Below, in pieces: positions 7,811 to 16,854 of a DNA stretch of 64,000 bases. A program made the position numbers and the translations under genes. The stretch's first letter is position 1. Each line of letters opens with the position of its first letter. The DNA lies in assembly GCF_042649125.1 (NCBI RefSeq), contig NZ_JBHRYQ010000002.1:1-64000 (forward strand). The letters are read 5' to 3'. Under the pieces are notes generated by a model. It was not told the DNA's origin and did not search any database. It saw only the letters and a list, made by a program, of their open reading frames with translations. The stretch is from Leadbetterella lacunae. GTDB lineage: Bacteria > Bacteroidota > Bacteroidia > Cytophagales > Spirosomataceae.

Positions 7811-9841
7811 ATGAAAAAAATAATTCAATTCTTTATGCTTGCATTAATAACCTTGGGTTACAATGCCACAGCTCAAGTAAAATTAGGAGATAATCCTACT
7901 TCTATTGACAACAGTGCAGCCTTAGAAATAGAAAGTACAACCAAAGGCCTTTTAACCCCAAGAATGACCGAGGCACAACGTACTGCCATTGCTTCACCTG
8001 CTAATGGTTTAGTTGTATATCAAACAGATGCAACAGCAGGATTTTATTTCTATGATGGTACTACATGGTCAAGATTGATTACAAAATCAGATGGTATACC
8101 CCGTTTAACAACAACAGAAAGAGATGCAATAGCTCCAACAGCGGGTACGCTTATTTTCAATACAACTGCTAATCGACTTGAAATCTATGGTGGTGTAGAT
8201 GCAGCAGCGTGGGCTGGAATAGGAGAGTTTACCAATTTAGTTAATACCAATACTACTCCTAGTGGAGCAGCAGGTATTATTTTTAACAGGTATAATGGAC
8301 CTCATAGTGCACTATCGCCAAACACTATTCCTCTTACTGATGGATATAGAACAGGAGTACTTTCTTTTGACGGAAATGATGCTGCTGGAAATCAAGTAAC
8401 AGGATCAAGGATAGAAACTGTAGTTGATGGAACAGTTGGTATTGGCTCTTTACCTGTTGCGATTCGATTTGATATTCGTAATCAAGGTACTTCATCTCGA
8501 ACAACCATGTTGTCTATGAGATCATCAACAGCAAATGTTGGTATAAATACCAATTCTCCAATTGGTTCGGCGATTTTAGATGTAACTTCTACTACTAAAG
8601 GATTTTTGCCACCTCGTATGACTTCTGCTCAGATGGGTCAAATTCCTAATGCGGCAGAGGGGTTGGTGGTGTATTGTACCAATTGCACACCCAAAGGTTT
8701 GCGTGTTTTTAATGGAACCAGTTGGGAGGATATGAACGGTAATGCAACAGCACCGGCTGCCTTTACATTTACTGGAAATTATTACCACCAGCCTAATTTT
8801 TATGCTGGGAAAGTAATGGATACTGAAAACATTCTATTTTTAGAAGTGAATGTAACTACTGCCGGACAAATTACTATTTCGAGCGGTACTGCAAATGGAT
8901 ATTCTTTTTCAGGTATACCTATAACAACCAATACTGGCATTCAATATATTAAAGTTATAGCTTCAGGCTTACAAAGTGCATTTAATACATCAGGTGATAA
9001 CTTTACCATTACGGGGGTGGGTACCACTACACAAACACAAGCAGTAACAATTAACCATGTTCAATTGGGTAGTGCTTTTACCAGTTTTTCAAATGGTTCG
9101 GAGAATTTTAGTGACAATGCTTCTTGTGCTCCACAAATTATCAGTACTACATCAGCGGGTAACTGTCCTGCCACGGTTACCGTGGGTAGCAATACTTACA
9201 ACACAGTGTTTATAAACGGTCAATGTTGGTTTAGAGAAAACCTGAAGCAATCACCCACCACACCTTGTGCCGATGCTATCAACACAGGATGTAATGTGTG
9301 GACTAATACCAGTGCTGGTACTGACTATACTAGATGGGGGTATTACAACACTACTATTGTCAATGGTTCTGCAGGCTGGGGTACCACCGAACCTGCTGCT
9401 GGTGAAGGCTTATTGTACCAATGGAATGCTGCTATGAATGGAAGTACCCTTGAAAGATCTAAAGGTGTTTGCCCTGCAGGATGGCACATACCATCTGATT
9501 GTGAATTCAGGTATTTAGAGCATGGTTTAGGAATGAGTATAGCCCAGCAGAACACTGGTAATACGTGGAGAACTTCAGGAACAGTTGGCTCTAAATTATC
9601 TACCTTAACCAGCAGTGGTACAAACTCTTCTGGATTTACTGCACTGATACCTGGTTTCCGTAATGAAAGTGCAGGAGCATTTCAAGTTAGAAATACATCA
9701 ACTTGGTTTTGGACTTCTAGTCAAGGTAGCACCAATACCACCGCTAGGGCACGATCACTTGCAAGTACCCAAACCGGTATATATTTTGGTCAGGCACCTC
9801 AAGGTAGAGGGTACTCAGTTCGTTGTTTGAAGGATTATTAA
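7811..9841 (+). CDS. Secreted protein with C-terminal FISUMP domain
   Basis: The 676-aa protein has a signal peptide (MKKIIQFFMLALITLGYNATA) and the same N-terminal QVKLGDNPTSI module as the preceding gene. The STTKGLLTPRM element recurs near residue 260 as STTKGFLPPRM. The C-terminal third (about residues 460-676) is a Fibrobacter-succinogenes-type major paralogous (FISUMP) domain. This shows as NTVFINGQCWFRENLK, then CPAGWHIPSDCE, then the end SVRCLKDY. FISUMP domains are secreted, Cys- and Trp-rich, and of unknown biochemical activity. It lies 29 bp after 6855 and is followed by a hairpin terminator, suggesting a two-gene transcript. No canonical T9SS C-terminal domain is present. Confidence 0.82.
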   Translation: MKKIIQFFMLALITLGYNATAQVKLGDNPTSIDNSAALEIESTTKGLLTPRMTEAQRTAIASPANGLVVYQTDATAGFYFYDGTTWSRLITKSDGIPRLTTTERDAIAPTAGTLIFNTTANRLEIYGGVDAAAWAGIGEFTNLVNTNTTPSGAAGIIFNRYNGPHSALSPNTIPLTDGYRTGVLSFDGNDAAGNQVTGSRIETVVDGTVGIGSLPVAIRFDIRNQGTSSRTTMLSMRSSTANVGINTNSPIGSAILDVTSTTKGFLPPRMTSAQMGQIPNAAEGLVVYCTNCTPKGLRVFNGTSWEDMNGNATAPAAFTFTGNYYHQPNFYAGKVMDTENILFLEVNVTTAGQITISSGTANGYSFSGIPITTNTGIQYIKVIASGLQSAFNTSGDNFTITGVGTTTQTQAVTINHVQLGSAFTSFSNGSENFSDNASCAPQIISTTSAGNCPATVTVGSNTYNTVFINGQCWFRENLKQSPTTPCADAINTGCNVWTNTSAGTDYTRWGYYNTTIVNGSAGWGTTEPAAGEGLLYQWNAAMNGSTLERSKGVCPAGWHIPSDCEFRYLEHGLGMSIAQQNTGNTWRTSGTVGSKLSTLTSSGTNSSGFTALIPGFRNESAGAFQVRNTSTWFWTSSQGSTNTTARARSLASTQTGIYFGQAPQGRGYSVRCLKDY

Positions 9842-9873
9842 TTATAATTGAATATCTTTTGAAATTCGAATTT

Positions 9874-9910
9874 AAAAAGGGGGGTAGAGTTAAGCTACCA
9901 CCCTTTTTTT
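9874..9910 (+). terminator. Rho-independent terminator after the FISUMP gene
   Basis: A stem formed by GGGGGGTAG and CTACCACCC (one mismatch) with a short loop is flanked by A and T runs and ends in TTTTTTT. It starts about 33 bp after the stop at 9841 and just before the thioredoxin-like gene, so it should end the 6855-9841 transcript. Confidence 0.75.
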
Positions 9911-9924
9911 AAAAAAATAAAGCA

Positions 9925-11361
9925 ATGCATCCATTAAAAAATCTTACAATGAATATTAATTCAAGACATAGCTTCAAAATTGCAAAATTAAGAGCGATAA
10001 GTTTTTTTATTTATTTACTAATTTCATCAGTAAGTGCTTACGCTCAAGACAGCATTCGCATCAGCGGTCAATTGCACAACAATACCCAATTTGCCAAAGT
10101 GGTGGTTCAGAAATTTGGCATTGGCGTTTTTGATATAGTTGCTGTTCCCATTGACAAAGAAACAGGTAAATTTTTCATTACAGCTCCTGCAGATGTAGAA
10201 CCTGGTATTTATCGCTTTAAATATAGCCAAACGGGTTATGGTGATTTTATAGATGTAATAATTAACGGTAAAGACATGGATATAGCATTTAGTATAGATG
10301 TCAGTAAAGAACCTGATAAGAGATTTCCGCATTTCACAGCTTCAAAGGAGAATGCTGCTTGGCATCAATTTGATCAATCTCAAAAAGCTGCCTTGGGTGC
10401 CATCCGTGTTCAAGAAGATTTTTTGTTTAATTACCCCAATAAAACAGGTAAAACTTATCAAACCATTGTAGCGGAGTATGAAAAAGCCAAAAAAGTATAC
10501 CAAAAACAACACGAGTTGTTTGTGAACAAAACCCCATATTATTGGGCAAAAGCTAAAGCACAATACAGCAAAGTATATTTCACCAATTTAACCGATCACC
10601 CAAGAATACAACAATTTGCATTACATGAAAATTTTTGGGAAGACAAACCTACTACTAATGTCCAGCTGTTGAATAGCCCTATATATATCGATGCTATTTT
10701 AGATTATTTACAATATTACATGAATCCAAACATGGAATTTGGAGAGGAAGAGCAGAATAGCGGTTTTAAAAAATGTGTAGATACCATCATGCTACTTTAT
10801 GGAAAAGAAGAAACCACAAAAGAGTTTGCCCTTAAATACCTGCAAATAGGATTTAAAGAAATAGGAAAAGAAACGGTTTTACAGTATTTAGATGAAAAAT
10901 ATGCTGCTAATGCCCAATGTACAGAAGATGATGATGAACTCAAGAAACGTTTGGCAGGATATGAGGCACTGAAAATAGGAAACCAAGCACCTAATATTAC
11001 TTTTACTGACAGGGAAGGAAAAGAAAAAACGCTTCTTGATTTCAAACAAGATAGAATAATAGTAGTTTTTTGGGCAAGTTGGTGCCCGCATTGTATGCTA
11101 GAAGTACCAAAACTTAACGAATGGGCAAAAAACAATCCCAACACAAAGGTTATAGCCATTAGTTTAGATGAAGATAAAACCGCCTATGAAACCGCCATTG
11201 CCAACTTTACCAATCTATCGCACTACTGCGATTTCAAAAAATGGAATAGTAAAGCAGTAGCAGATTATTACGTGTATGGTACACCTACATTTGTTGTCTT
11301 AAACAAAGACAAAAAAATAGTAGGTAAGTTTTCTGGATTTGCATCTATTGAAAAACTCTGA
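9925..11361 (+). CDS. TlpA-family thiol-disulfide protein with N-terminal DUF4369-like domain
   Basis: The 478-aa exported protein has a hydrophobic signal segment ending in SSVSAYAQ. A beta-rich DUF4369-like domain (about residues 45-135) and a helical middle follow, then a C-terminal thioredoxin/AhpC-TSA domain. The active site is WCPHC (Trp386 to Cys390), and the cis-Pro lies in YGTPTFVV. Such proteins act in the periplasm or outer-membrane space of Bacteroidota, reducing or isomerising disulfides of surface and cytochrome proteins. The neighbouring secreted proteins are Cys-containing, which fits but does not prove a functional link. Two starts are possible: 9925, or 9949 (MNINSRHSF), which sits closer to the signal peptide. 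The extreme C terminus is slightly short for the family. Confidence 0.85.
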   Translation: MHPLKNLTMNINSRHSFKIAKLRAISFFIYLLISSVSAYAQDSIRISGQLHNNTQFAKVVVQKFGIGVFDIVAVPIDKETGKFFITAPADVEPGIYRFKYSQTGYGDFIDVIINGKDMDIAFSIDVSKEPDKRFPHFTASKENAAWHQFDQSQKAALGAIRVQEDFLFNYPNKTGKTYQTIVAEYEKAKKVYQKQHELFVNKTPYYWAKAKAQYSKVYFTNLTDHPRIQQFALHENFWEDKPTTNVQLLNSPIYIDAILDYLQYYMNPNMEFGEEEQNSGFKKCVDTIMLLYGKEETTKEFALKYLQIGFKEIGKETVLQYLDEKYAANAQCTEDDDELKKRLAGYEALKIGNQAPNITFTDREGKEKTLLDFKQDRIIVVFWASWCPHCMLEVPKLNEWAKNNPNTKVIAISLDEDKTAYETAIANFTNLSHYCDFKKWNSKAVADYYVYGTPTFVVLNKDKKIVGKFSGFASIEKL

Positions 11362-11983
11362 AAATAAGATTTTTTATTGCGGACTAACGTTTGCACTAGC
11401 ATGTCAACATCCCAAAATTTGGTATTCAATTCTATTATTAAAAAAAATCTGCCTTAATACTAAGCTCTATTGTGTGTGACGGTATCCCTCTTTCCAAAAG
11501 ACAACTAGTCTTAAAACTGCTCTATTTGTAACTAACGAAAGTATGTTTTATAATTACGGATTTCCAAAATATTAAATATATCAAAACCACTACAATGATT
11601 TTGTGCAATATGTAAAGGTAAAATGAATAACTTAAATTTCTTTATGAATTGACTTTGTACAAGGTTACTACTGAATTACAATTTTCGCTATGGGTCAATT
11701 AGACCTCAAAAGTTAATTTGAGCAAAACAGTTCCATACCTTTTTAAGCACCCTAGGTCTAGTAAGTAATCTTTCTGTACACCTACATATTGAAGCTCCGC
11801 CATCAACCCGAGCGAAAGCTTAGAGTATATTGAATTTTATCAACCTTTTTATGCAACTCGTAACCTATTTTCATGCTATTTAACAATACTTGGCCATTTT
11901 TTAGCTCTATTAATATAGTATTTTGATTGTAAAAAATTTGAAGTATGCCTATAATTAAATTGTCAGTCATAAATTTTTAGAAA
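11362..11983. other. Intergenic region upstream of first T9SS surface-protein pair
   Basis: This 622-bp non-coding gap has stops in all frames. It should contain the promoter of the giant surface-protein gene at 11984. I see no confident promoter motif, hairpin or repeat, and no recognisable gene fragment. Confidence 0.4.
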
Positions 11984-14665
11984 ATGCTTGTGTTTTTGAA
12001 ACGCTACATTTCGTTTATTTTGATTTTTAACTTGATATGCAAGCAAGCAATTGCATTCAGTCCAGCAGTAAATGGGATAAAAATTGATTTGGCCTTGCAG
12101 AGTAGCTATAATAGATTTTCTGATGGGAGAACATCATTTACCATAAAATTAAAGAACCAGGGAGGTACTTTGGCCAACAACATAATAGTCAAGGACATAC
12201 TGCCAATTAATTTTCAAATCGAAAATATTACAGTTTCAAAGGGGCTACATTCATTAACTGCGAATTCCATTTTATGGGAAATCGGTACCATGACAAGCAG
12301 TGAATCGGAGCATACCATTATTATAACTGGCAAACTATCTGCAGCTAAGGATTTCTCTCACAATCAAGCCGAAATTATTCAGGTGTCAGAAGAAGATCTC
12401 GATAGCACACCCAACAACCAAAGTCCCTGTGAAGACGATATGACATTTGTTACGGTGGGGGGAAATGTGAACAATTGTTATACCAATGATTCAGCACTTC
12501 AGTTATCGGCGGTTCAGGGTTTTAATACTTATACTTGGTATAAAAACGGCCAAGTAATTAATGGTTCGAGCACAAAACAACTATTGGTTCAAAGCGAAGG
12601 TAATTATGGTTTCAAGGCAACTTTCACACAAACAGGGCAAGCTTGTACGTATGCCTCATCCGACTCAATAAAAATAAGTACAATACAACCTACCGAATTT
12701 CAAACCCAAGTCACCCAGCCCAGCTGTTCTTTGTCCAATGGCTCCATTAAAATAACCATTACCACAGGGCTTGAACCCATAGAGTTTAGCAAAGATAGCC
12801 TGACCTTCGGCCATGAGAATCTTTTTCAGAACCTTTTATCTGGGACTTACAACATATTTATTAAAGATGCAAAATCTTGCATCACAAAAAAAACAATCAA
12901 TTTGGAGACCATTTCAAATGACATCACCATCTCCAGTAATTTCGTTTGCGACTCTTCAAATACCGCCCAACTTTTCTTAAATGCTTCGGGCGGAAATCCA
13001 CCTTACCAATACAACGACGGATCGGGATTCAAAATAGCCAACCAATTCCGCAAGCCCAACGGCACATTTAGTTTCGAGATAAAAGACACCAAAGGCTGTA
13101 CCAAAGGGTATAGCACTACCATCAGCTGCAATAACCTCTGTGCAGATACTACTTTTAAAGTTTGTACAGGTGCCATCATCTCGCAATTAATATCAGTACC
13201 CAATGGCTTTAAAGACATCCAATGGTACAAAAACGATACCCTGCTAATTGGCCAACAAGCCCAAACATATACTATAAAAAGCCCTGGTACATACACCTTC
13301 AAGGCTCGCAAAATAAACCAGGACAGTACACAACAAAAAACCAAAGGCTGTAACTTCATAATGTTAGTTATTCCACCTGCCACTTTTCAAGTTCAAGTAA
13401 CCAACGAAAGTTGCAAAAATTTAACCAAAGGAAAATTGGAAGTCACTAACCTTGTGGGAGAAGCACCCTTTACTTTTGGTATAAACAACAACCCATTTCA
13501 ATCCAATGCAATATTCAAAGACCTAAACGCTGGATCTTATAATGTTAACGTAAAAGATAAAACAGGCTATCAAACTACGCTAAAAAACCAAAAAATAGAA
13601 CTTGACTCCGTTCTTCTACCACCCGAAATTACTACAGACAAACAACTGATTTGTTCCTTTGAAAAAGCAAACCTATTAGCCTCTATTTGTCAGGACTCGG
13701 CCAGCATAGTTTGGTCAAATAATGTAATTAACCTGAACCTTATAAATGTTGGAGAGGGCACCTATACTGCAAGATGTAAAAACACTTGCGGTATAAGCCC
13801 ACCCTCCAACCAAATCACAATCTCAAAGATTAGTGATACGCCCATTCCATTTATAGGTGTTTCAAAATCAGTGGATTGCAACGGAGAATCCGTAAAGCTC
13901 ACAACTAACTTTTGCACGGGCAATCTAATTTGGAATACGGGCGAAAAAACGGCTATCATTACAGTTAATAAATCAGGAACCTACACTGCCCTGTGTGAGG
14001 CCCCTTGTGGCAACACGCAGGCTAGCATCACCATTACAATTAACGTCACACCAACACTCGTGGCACCCATTATTAAACCCGATTCATTCTTTGTAAAAGA
14101 CGGTCAAAAAGTTACATTGATGGCCAGTGCATGTAACATAGGAAACGTGGTATGGTCAACCCAAGAGAAAACCCCCTCAATCAAGGTGGGTCCTGGCAAA
14201 TACTTTGCTTTTTGTGAAACTGCTTGTGGAAAAAGCAGCTCCTCAGATACCCTTGAAATTAAGAACGAAAAACCGCCATTTTCACCCATAATATCATCCA
14301 CAAAATTACAAATTTGTGAAGGTGAACTTGTCACATTACTTGCAAACGGCTGTATAGACGACACCGTAGTCTGGTCAAACGGTGCCTTAGGAAAGTCTAT
14401 CATTACAAAACCGGCAAAAACAACTACCTATTTTGCAAAATGCAAAAAAGCTGACAAACTTGATGTCTCCAACACAGTGACAATAACGGTGAGTAATCCT
14501 ACTAAACCTGTTCTTTCCGCTGCAAAAAACAACTATTTGTGCTGGAGAACCTGTCAAAATAACAGCCAAAAACTGCTTGCAGGAGGCAATATGGTCAAAT
14601 ACTCAAAAAGGGCCAGAAATTACGGTAGCCCCTACATCGGCGACAAAATATTTTGCTTTTTGTAA
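11984..14665 (+). CDS. T9SS surface protein, N-terminal part of a frameshifted gene
   Basis: This 893-aa frame is the 5' part of a gene paralogous to 35244-40106. It has a signal peptide (MLVFLKRYISFILIFNLICK region) and a DUF11-type adhesive domain (about residues 30-150, with LKNQGGTLANNIIVKDILP). SprB-like repeats follow (SGTYNIFIKDAKSC, AGSYNVNVKDKTG), then a series of about 80-aa Ig-like repeats with the pattern VWSNG...Y.A.C. Similarity to the paralog stops at a run of six A (14524-14529); after it the frame is nonsense (from NYLCWRTC) to the stop at 14665. Removing one A restores AAKTTICAGEPVKITAKNC and joins it to the frame at 14577. The product would be a cell-surface adhesin-like protein; as written, the last 45 residues are aberrant. 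Confidence 0.8.
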   Translation: MLVFLKRYISFILIFNLICKQAIAFSPAVNGIKIDLALQSSYNRFSDGRTSFTIKLKNQGGTLANNIIVKDILPINFQIENITVSKGLHSLTANSILWEIGTMTSSESEHTIIITGKLSAAKDFSHNQAEIIQVSEEDLDSTPNNQSPCEDDMTFVTVGGNVNNCYTNDSALQLSAVQGFNTYTWYKNGQVINGSSTKQLLVQSEGNYGFKATFTQTGQACTYASSDSIKISTIQPTEFQTQVTQPSCSLSNGSIKITITTGLEPIEFSKDSLTFGHENLFQNLLSGTYNIFIKDAKSCITKKTINLETISNDITISSNFVCDSSNTAQLFLNASGGNPPYQYNDGSGFKIANQFRKPNGTFSFEIKDTKGCTKGYSTTISCNNLCADTTFKVCTGAIISQLISVPNGFKDIQWYKNDTLLIGQQAQTYTIKSPGTYTFKARKINQDSTQQKTKGCNFIMLVIPPATFQVQVTNESCKNLTKGKLEVTNLVGEAPFTFGINNNPFQSNAIFKDLNAGSYNVNVKDKTGYQTTLKNQKIELDSVLLPPEITTDKQLICSFEKANLLASICQDSASIVWSNNVINLNLINVGEGTYTARCKNTCGISPPSNQITISKISDTPIPFIGVSKSVDCNGESVKLTTNFCTGNLIWNTGEKTAIITVNKSGTYTALCEAPCGNTQASITITINVTPTLVAPIIKPDSFFVKDGQKVTLMASACNIGNVVWSTQEKTPSIKVGPGKYFAFCETACGKSSSSDTLEIKNEKPPFSPIISSTKLQICEGELVTLLANGCIDDTVVWSNGALGKSIITKPAKTTTYFAKCKKADKLDVSNTVTITVSNPTKPVLSAAKNNYLCWRTCQNNSQKLLAGGNMVKYSKRARNYGSPYIGDKIFCFL

Positions 14666-15344
14666 AGACAACAACTGCGTAAGTGCATCATCGGATACAC
14701 TTCTAATTGGAGTGTTCAGTAAAAATGCACCAAAAATCAGTGCCCTTAAAAGCCAAGTTTGCCTGGGAGATACCATCCAGCTACGAGCAAATGGCTGCAC
14801 AGGCAAAGTGGAATGGTCAAATGGCTCAACTGGTGAAACTTTAAAAGAGAAAACCAAAATAAGCGGTGTTCAGAACTACACAGCAAAGTGTGTTTCAGAT
14901 ACTTTACAATGTGAAAGTCAAGTGTCAGATAGCCTAAAAATCACAGTGCTTGAAAAAATTTCCAAACCTACAGTTCTCCAATCCTTAAGAAATACTTGTC
15001 CAGTACAATTCGTAAATCTTAATAACGCAACATCCATCGATTCCCAATCCACCAGTTCAGTCTTCCTTTTCAAAAATGATTCTTTACAGACTGCTGAAAC
15101 GATATCAGACCCAACCAAAATAGCGGTAAGTGGCATTTATTATATTTTTAAAAAATCTACGGACGGCTGCTTGTCCGCCCCATCTGCCATAGCTGTAGGA
15201 ATATCAGACTGCTCCTCAACAACCAAAACAGATACAGTAGATATACAGGTAAGGAAATCGGCAAATGTTTCGGTTGCAGATATCAACAGCAAAGTTTTTT
15301 ATAGAATAGTAATAAAAAAACACCAGAAAGACCATGGCCACTAA
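14577..15344 (+). CDS. T9SS surface protein, middle fragment of a frameshifted gene
   Basis: This 255-aa frame continues the Ig-like repeat region of the preceding frame (WSNTQKGPEITVAPTSATKY, VEWSNGSTGETLK). It then enters a second DUF11-type domain (VDIQVRKSANVSVADINSK). Its real coding part begins at the six-A run near 14524, upstream of the first ATG in frame. It loses homology at a run of seven A (15314-15320), after which IKKHQKDHGH replaces the expected IKNTRKTMATNVQVVDFL. It has no signal peptide and no start of its own, so it is unlikely to be an independent gene. It is the middle of a gene whose intact form would be about 1622 aa, against 1620 aa in the paralog. Confidence 0.7.
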   Translation: MQEAIWSNTQKGPEITVAPTSATKYFAFCKDNNCVSASSDTLLIGVFSKNAPKISALKSQVCLGDTIQLRANGCTGKVEWSNGSTGETLKEKTKISGVQNYTAKCVSDTLQCESQVSDSLKITVLEKISKPTVLQSLRNTCPVQFVNLNNATSIDSQSTSSVFLFKNDSLQTAETISDPTKIAVSGIYYIFKKSTDGCLSAPSAIAVGISDCSSTTKTDTVDIQVRKSANVSVADINSKVFYRIVIKKHQKDHGH

Positions 15345-16854
15345 CGTCCAAGTTGTTGACTTCTTACCACAAAATATAGAACTCATAGCCTTGAGTAGCA
15401 ACGCCAAGTTTAAAAATGGTCTAATTTTCATAAGCATTCCCTTCTTAAAAATAGAGGACTCCGTTGTAGTATTATACGAGGTGAAAACCACAGGTACTGG
15501 CCTAATTAGAAATACTGCTGCACTTATAACGCTTGACCAAACAGATGCCAACTCAGCAAACAATGAAAGCACAGTGGTTATTAATCCTTACGACAACAAT
15601 AGTCCACTTGGGCTAAGTAAAGAATTAATTTACCTCTATAGGGTAGGAGAGAGGCTTTTCGATCTATCTTTTAACTTTAAAATAACCAATACTAGCCCCA
15701 AAGGCCTAAGAAACCTCCAACTATCCGACGATTTATCAAAAACTTTCGGGTCATCAGTAAGTATTAATGATATTTTGTTATCGTCTGAAAACGATTCTAA
15801 AATCGTATTAAATCCAAACTATTCGGGTTTCCCTCCAAATACAAACCTATTAATTGAATCTTTAAGTTACATAAACCCCAACGATACCCTAAACATTAAA
15901 CTGGGATTCAAAATATTCTTAGAAGATTCCTTGAAAAATATTTTTTATAACTCAGCACGTATTGAAATCTCAAATGACCCCAATACATTCGATATTTCTA
16001 CAGATGGCCAAAATCCAGACCCCGATAATAACGGAAAAACTTCTGACAACAATACCCCCACCTTAATTAACCTTAAACAACCTAAGCTCAACCCTATTGC
16101 TGTTACTCTTAGTGTGATTGATACTACACTACTCGCATATAATACTTTTAAGGTGCGATACATGGTTCTCCTAAAAAACCAAACAAATTCCACCCTCACA
16201 AATCTAATTATAAGCGATTCCTTGAGCAAATTCTTGCCCAATGGCATGCCGTTTTACATTTCAGAAAAACCATTGGTGTCTACCACAAGCTCAATCAAAA
16301 CAAACCCTAATTTCAATGGTTCCTCAGACACTTACCTTACACTACCCACCTCAACAATCAAACCCAGTGCACAGGATACGCTTATTTTTGGCTTAACATT
16401 TAACTTCAATTCCTTCCTAGGGCCATATCATAACCAAGTTCGTGCATCAGTCAAAGATTCATCAGACAACACCTATTTTGATGTATCCAACAACGGCCCA
16501 TTAACATTGTCTTGGCTTCAAGACACCACAACCTTTTATATAAACCCTTCAACATTCCCGGTAGAAACATTAATAAGTGTTCCAGGAGGATTTTCTCCAA
16601 ACGATGATGGCATCAATGATGAGCTAAACATAGAACTATTAAAGAATGTGGCCATAGATAAATTCGTGGTTTACAACAGGTACGGAGCTAAAATTCATGA
16701 AGTCAACAATATTTCTCAAAATACCGAAACGATTTCTTGGAACGGTAAAAATAGGGATACGAACAGCTTAGTTCCAGAGGGTACCTATTATTATGCCATT
16801 TATATTAACAATTCAAATAAGCCAATCCTAGGCTTCATTACAATCAAAAAATGA
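15334..16854 (+). CDS. T9SS surface protein, C-terminal part with CHU_C sorting domain
   Basis: The 506-aa frame carries the end of the second DUF11 domain, a third DUF11-like region (GLSKELIYLYRVGERLFDL...) and a C-terminal gliding-motility-associated domain. That domain starts at SVPGGFSPNDDGINDELNIE and ends NKPILGFITIKK, the T9SS type B sorting signature. It aligns end-to-end with residues from about 1110 of the 1620-aa paralog. The frame is free of further damage, and its stop overlaps the next start (ATGA at 16851-16854), so translational coupling is preserved. This argues that the upstream frameshifts are recent, read through by slippage, or sequencing errors. Confidence 0.78.
   Translation: MATNVQVVDFLPQNIELIALSSNAKFKNGLIFISIPFLKIEDSVVVLYEVKTTGTGLIRNTAALITLDQTDANSANNESTVVINPYDNNSPLGLSKELIYLYRVGERLFDLSFNFKITNTSPKGLRNLQLSDDLSKTFGSSVSINDILLSSENDSKIVLNPNYSGFPPNTNLLIESLSYINPNDTLNIKLGFKIFLEDSLKNIFYNSARIEISNDPNTFDISTDGQNPDPDNNGKTSDNNTPTLINLKQPKLNPIAVTLSVIDTTLLAYNTFKVRYMVLLKNQTNSTLTNLIISDSLSKFLPNGMPFYISEKPLVSTTSSIKTNPNFNGSSDTYLTLPTSTIKPSAQDTLIFGLTFNFNSFLGPYHNQVRASVKDSSDNTYFDVSNNGPLTLSWLQDTTTFYINPSTFPVETLISVPGGFSPNDDGINDELNIELLKNVAIDKFVVYNRYGAKIHEVNNISQNTETISWNGKNRDTNSLVPEGTYYYAIYINNSNKPILGFITIKK

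Noticed and set aside
14577..15344. Independent 255-aa gene
   Set aside because: It aligns with the middle of a larger paralog, lacks a signal peptide and is joined to both neighbours by frameshifts in A-runs.
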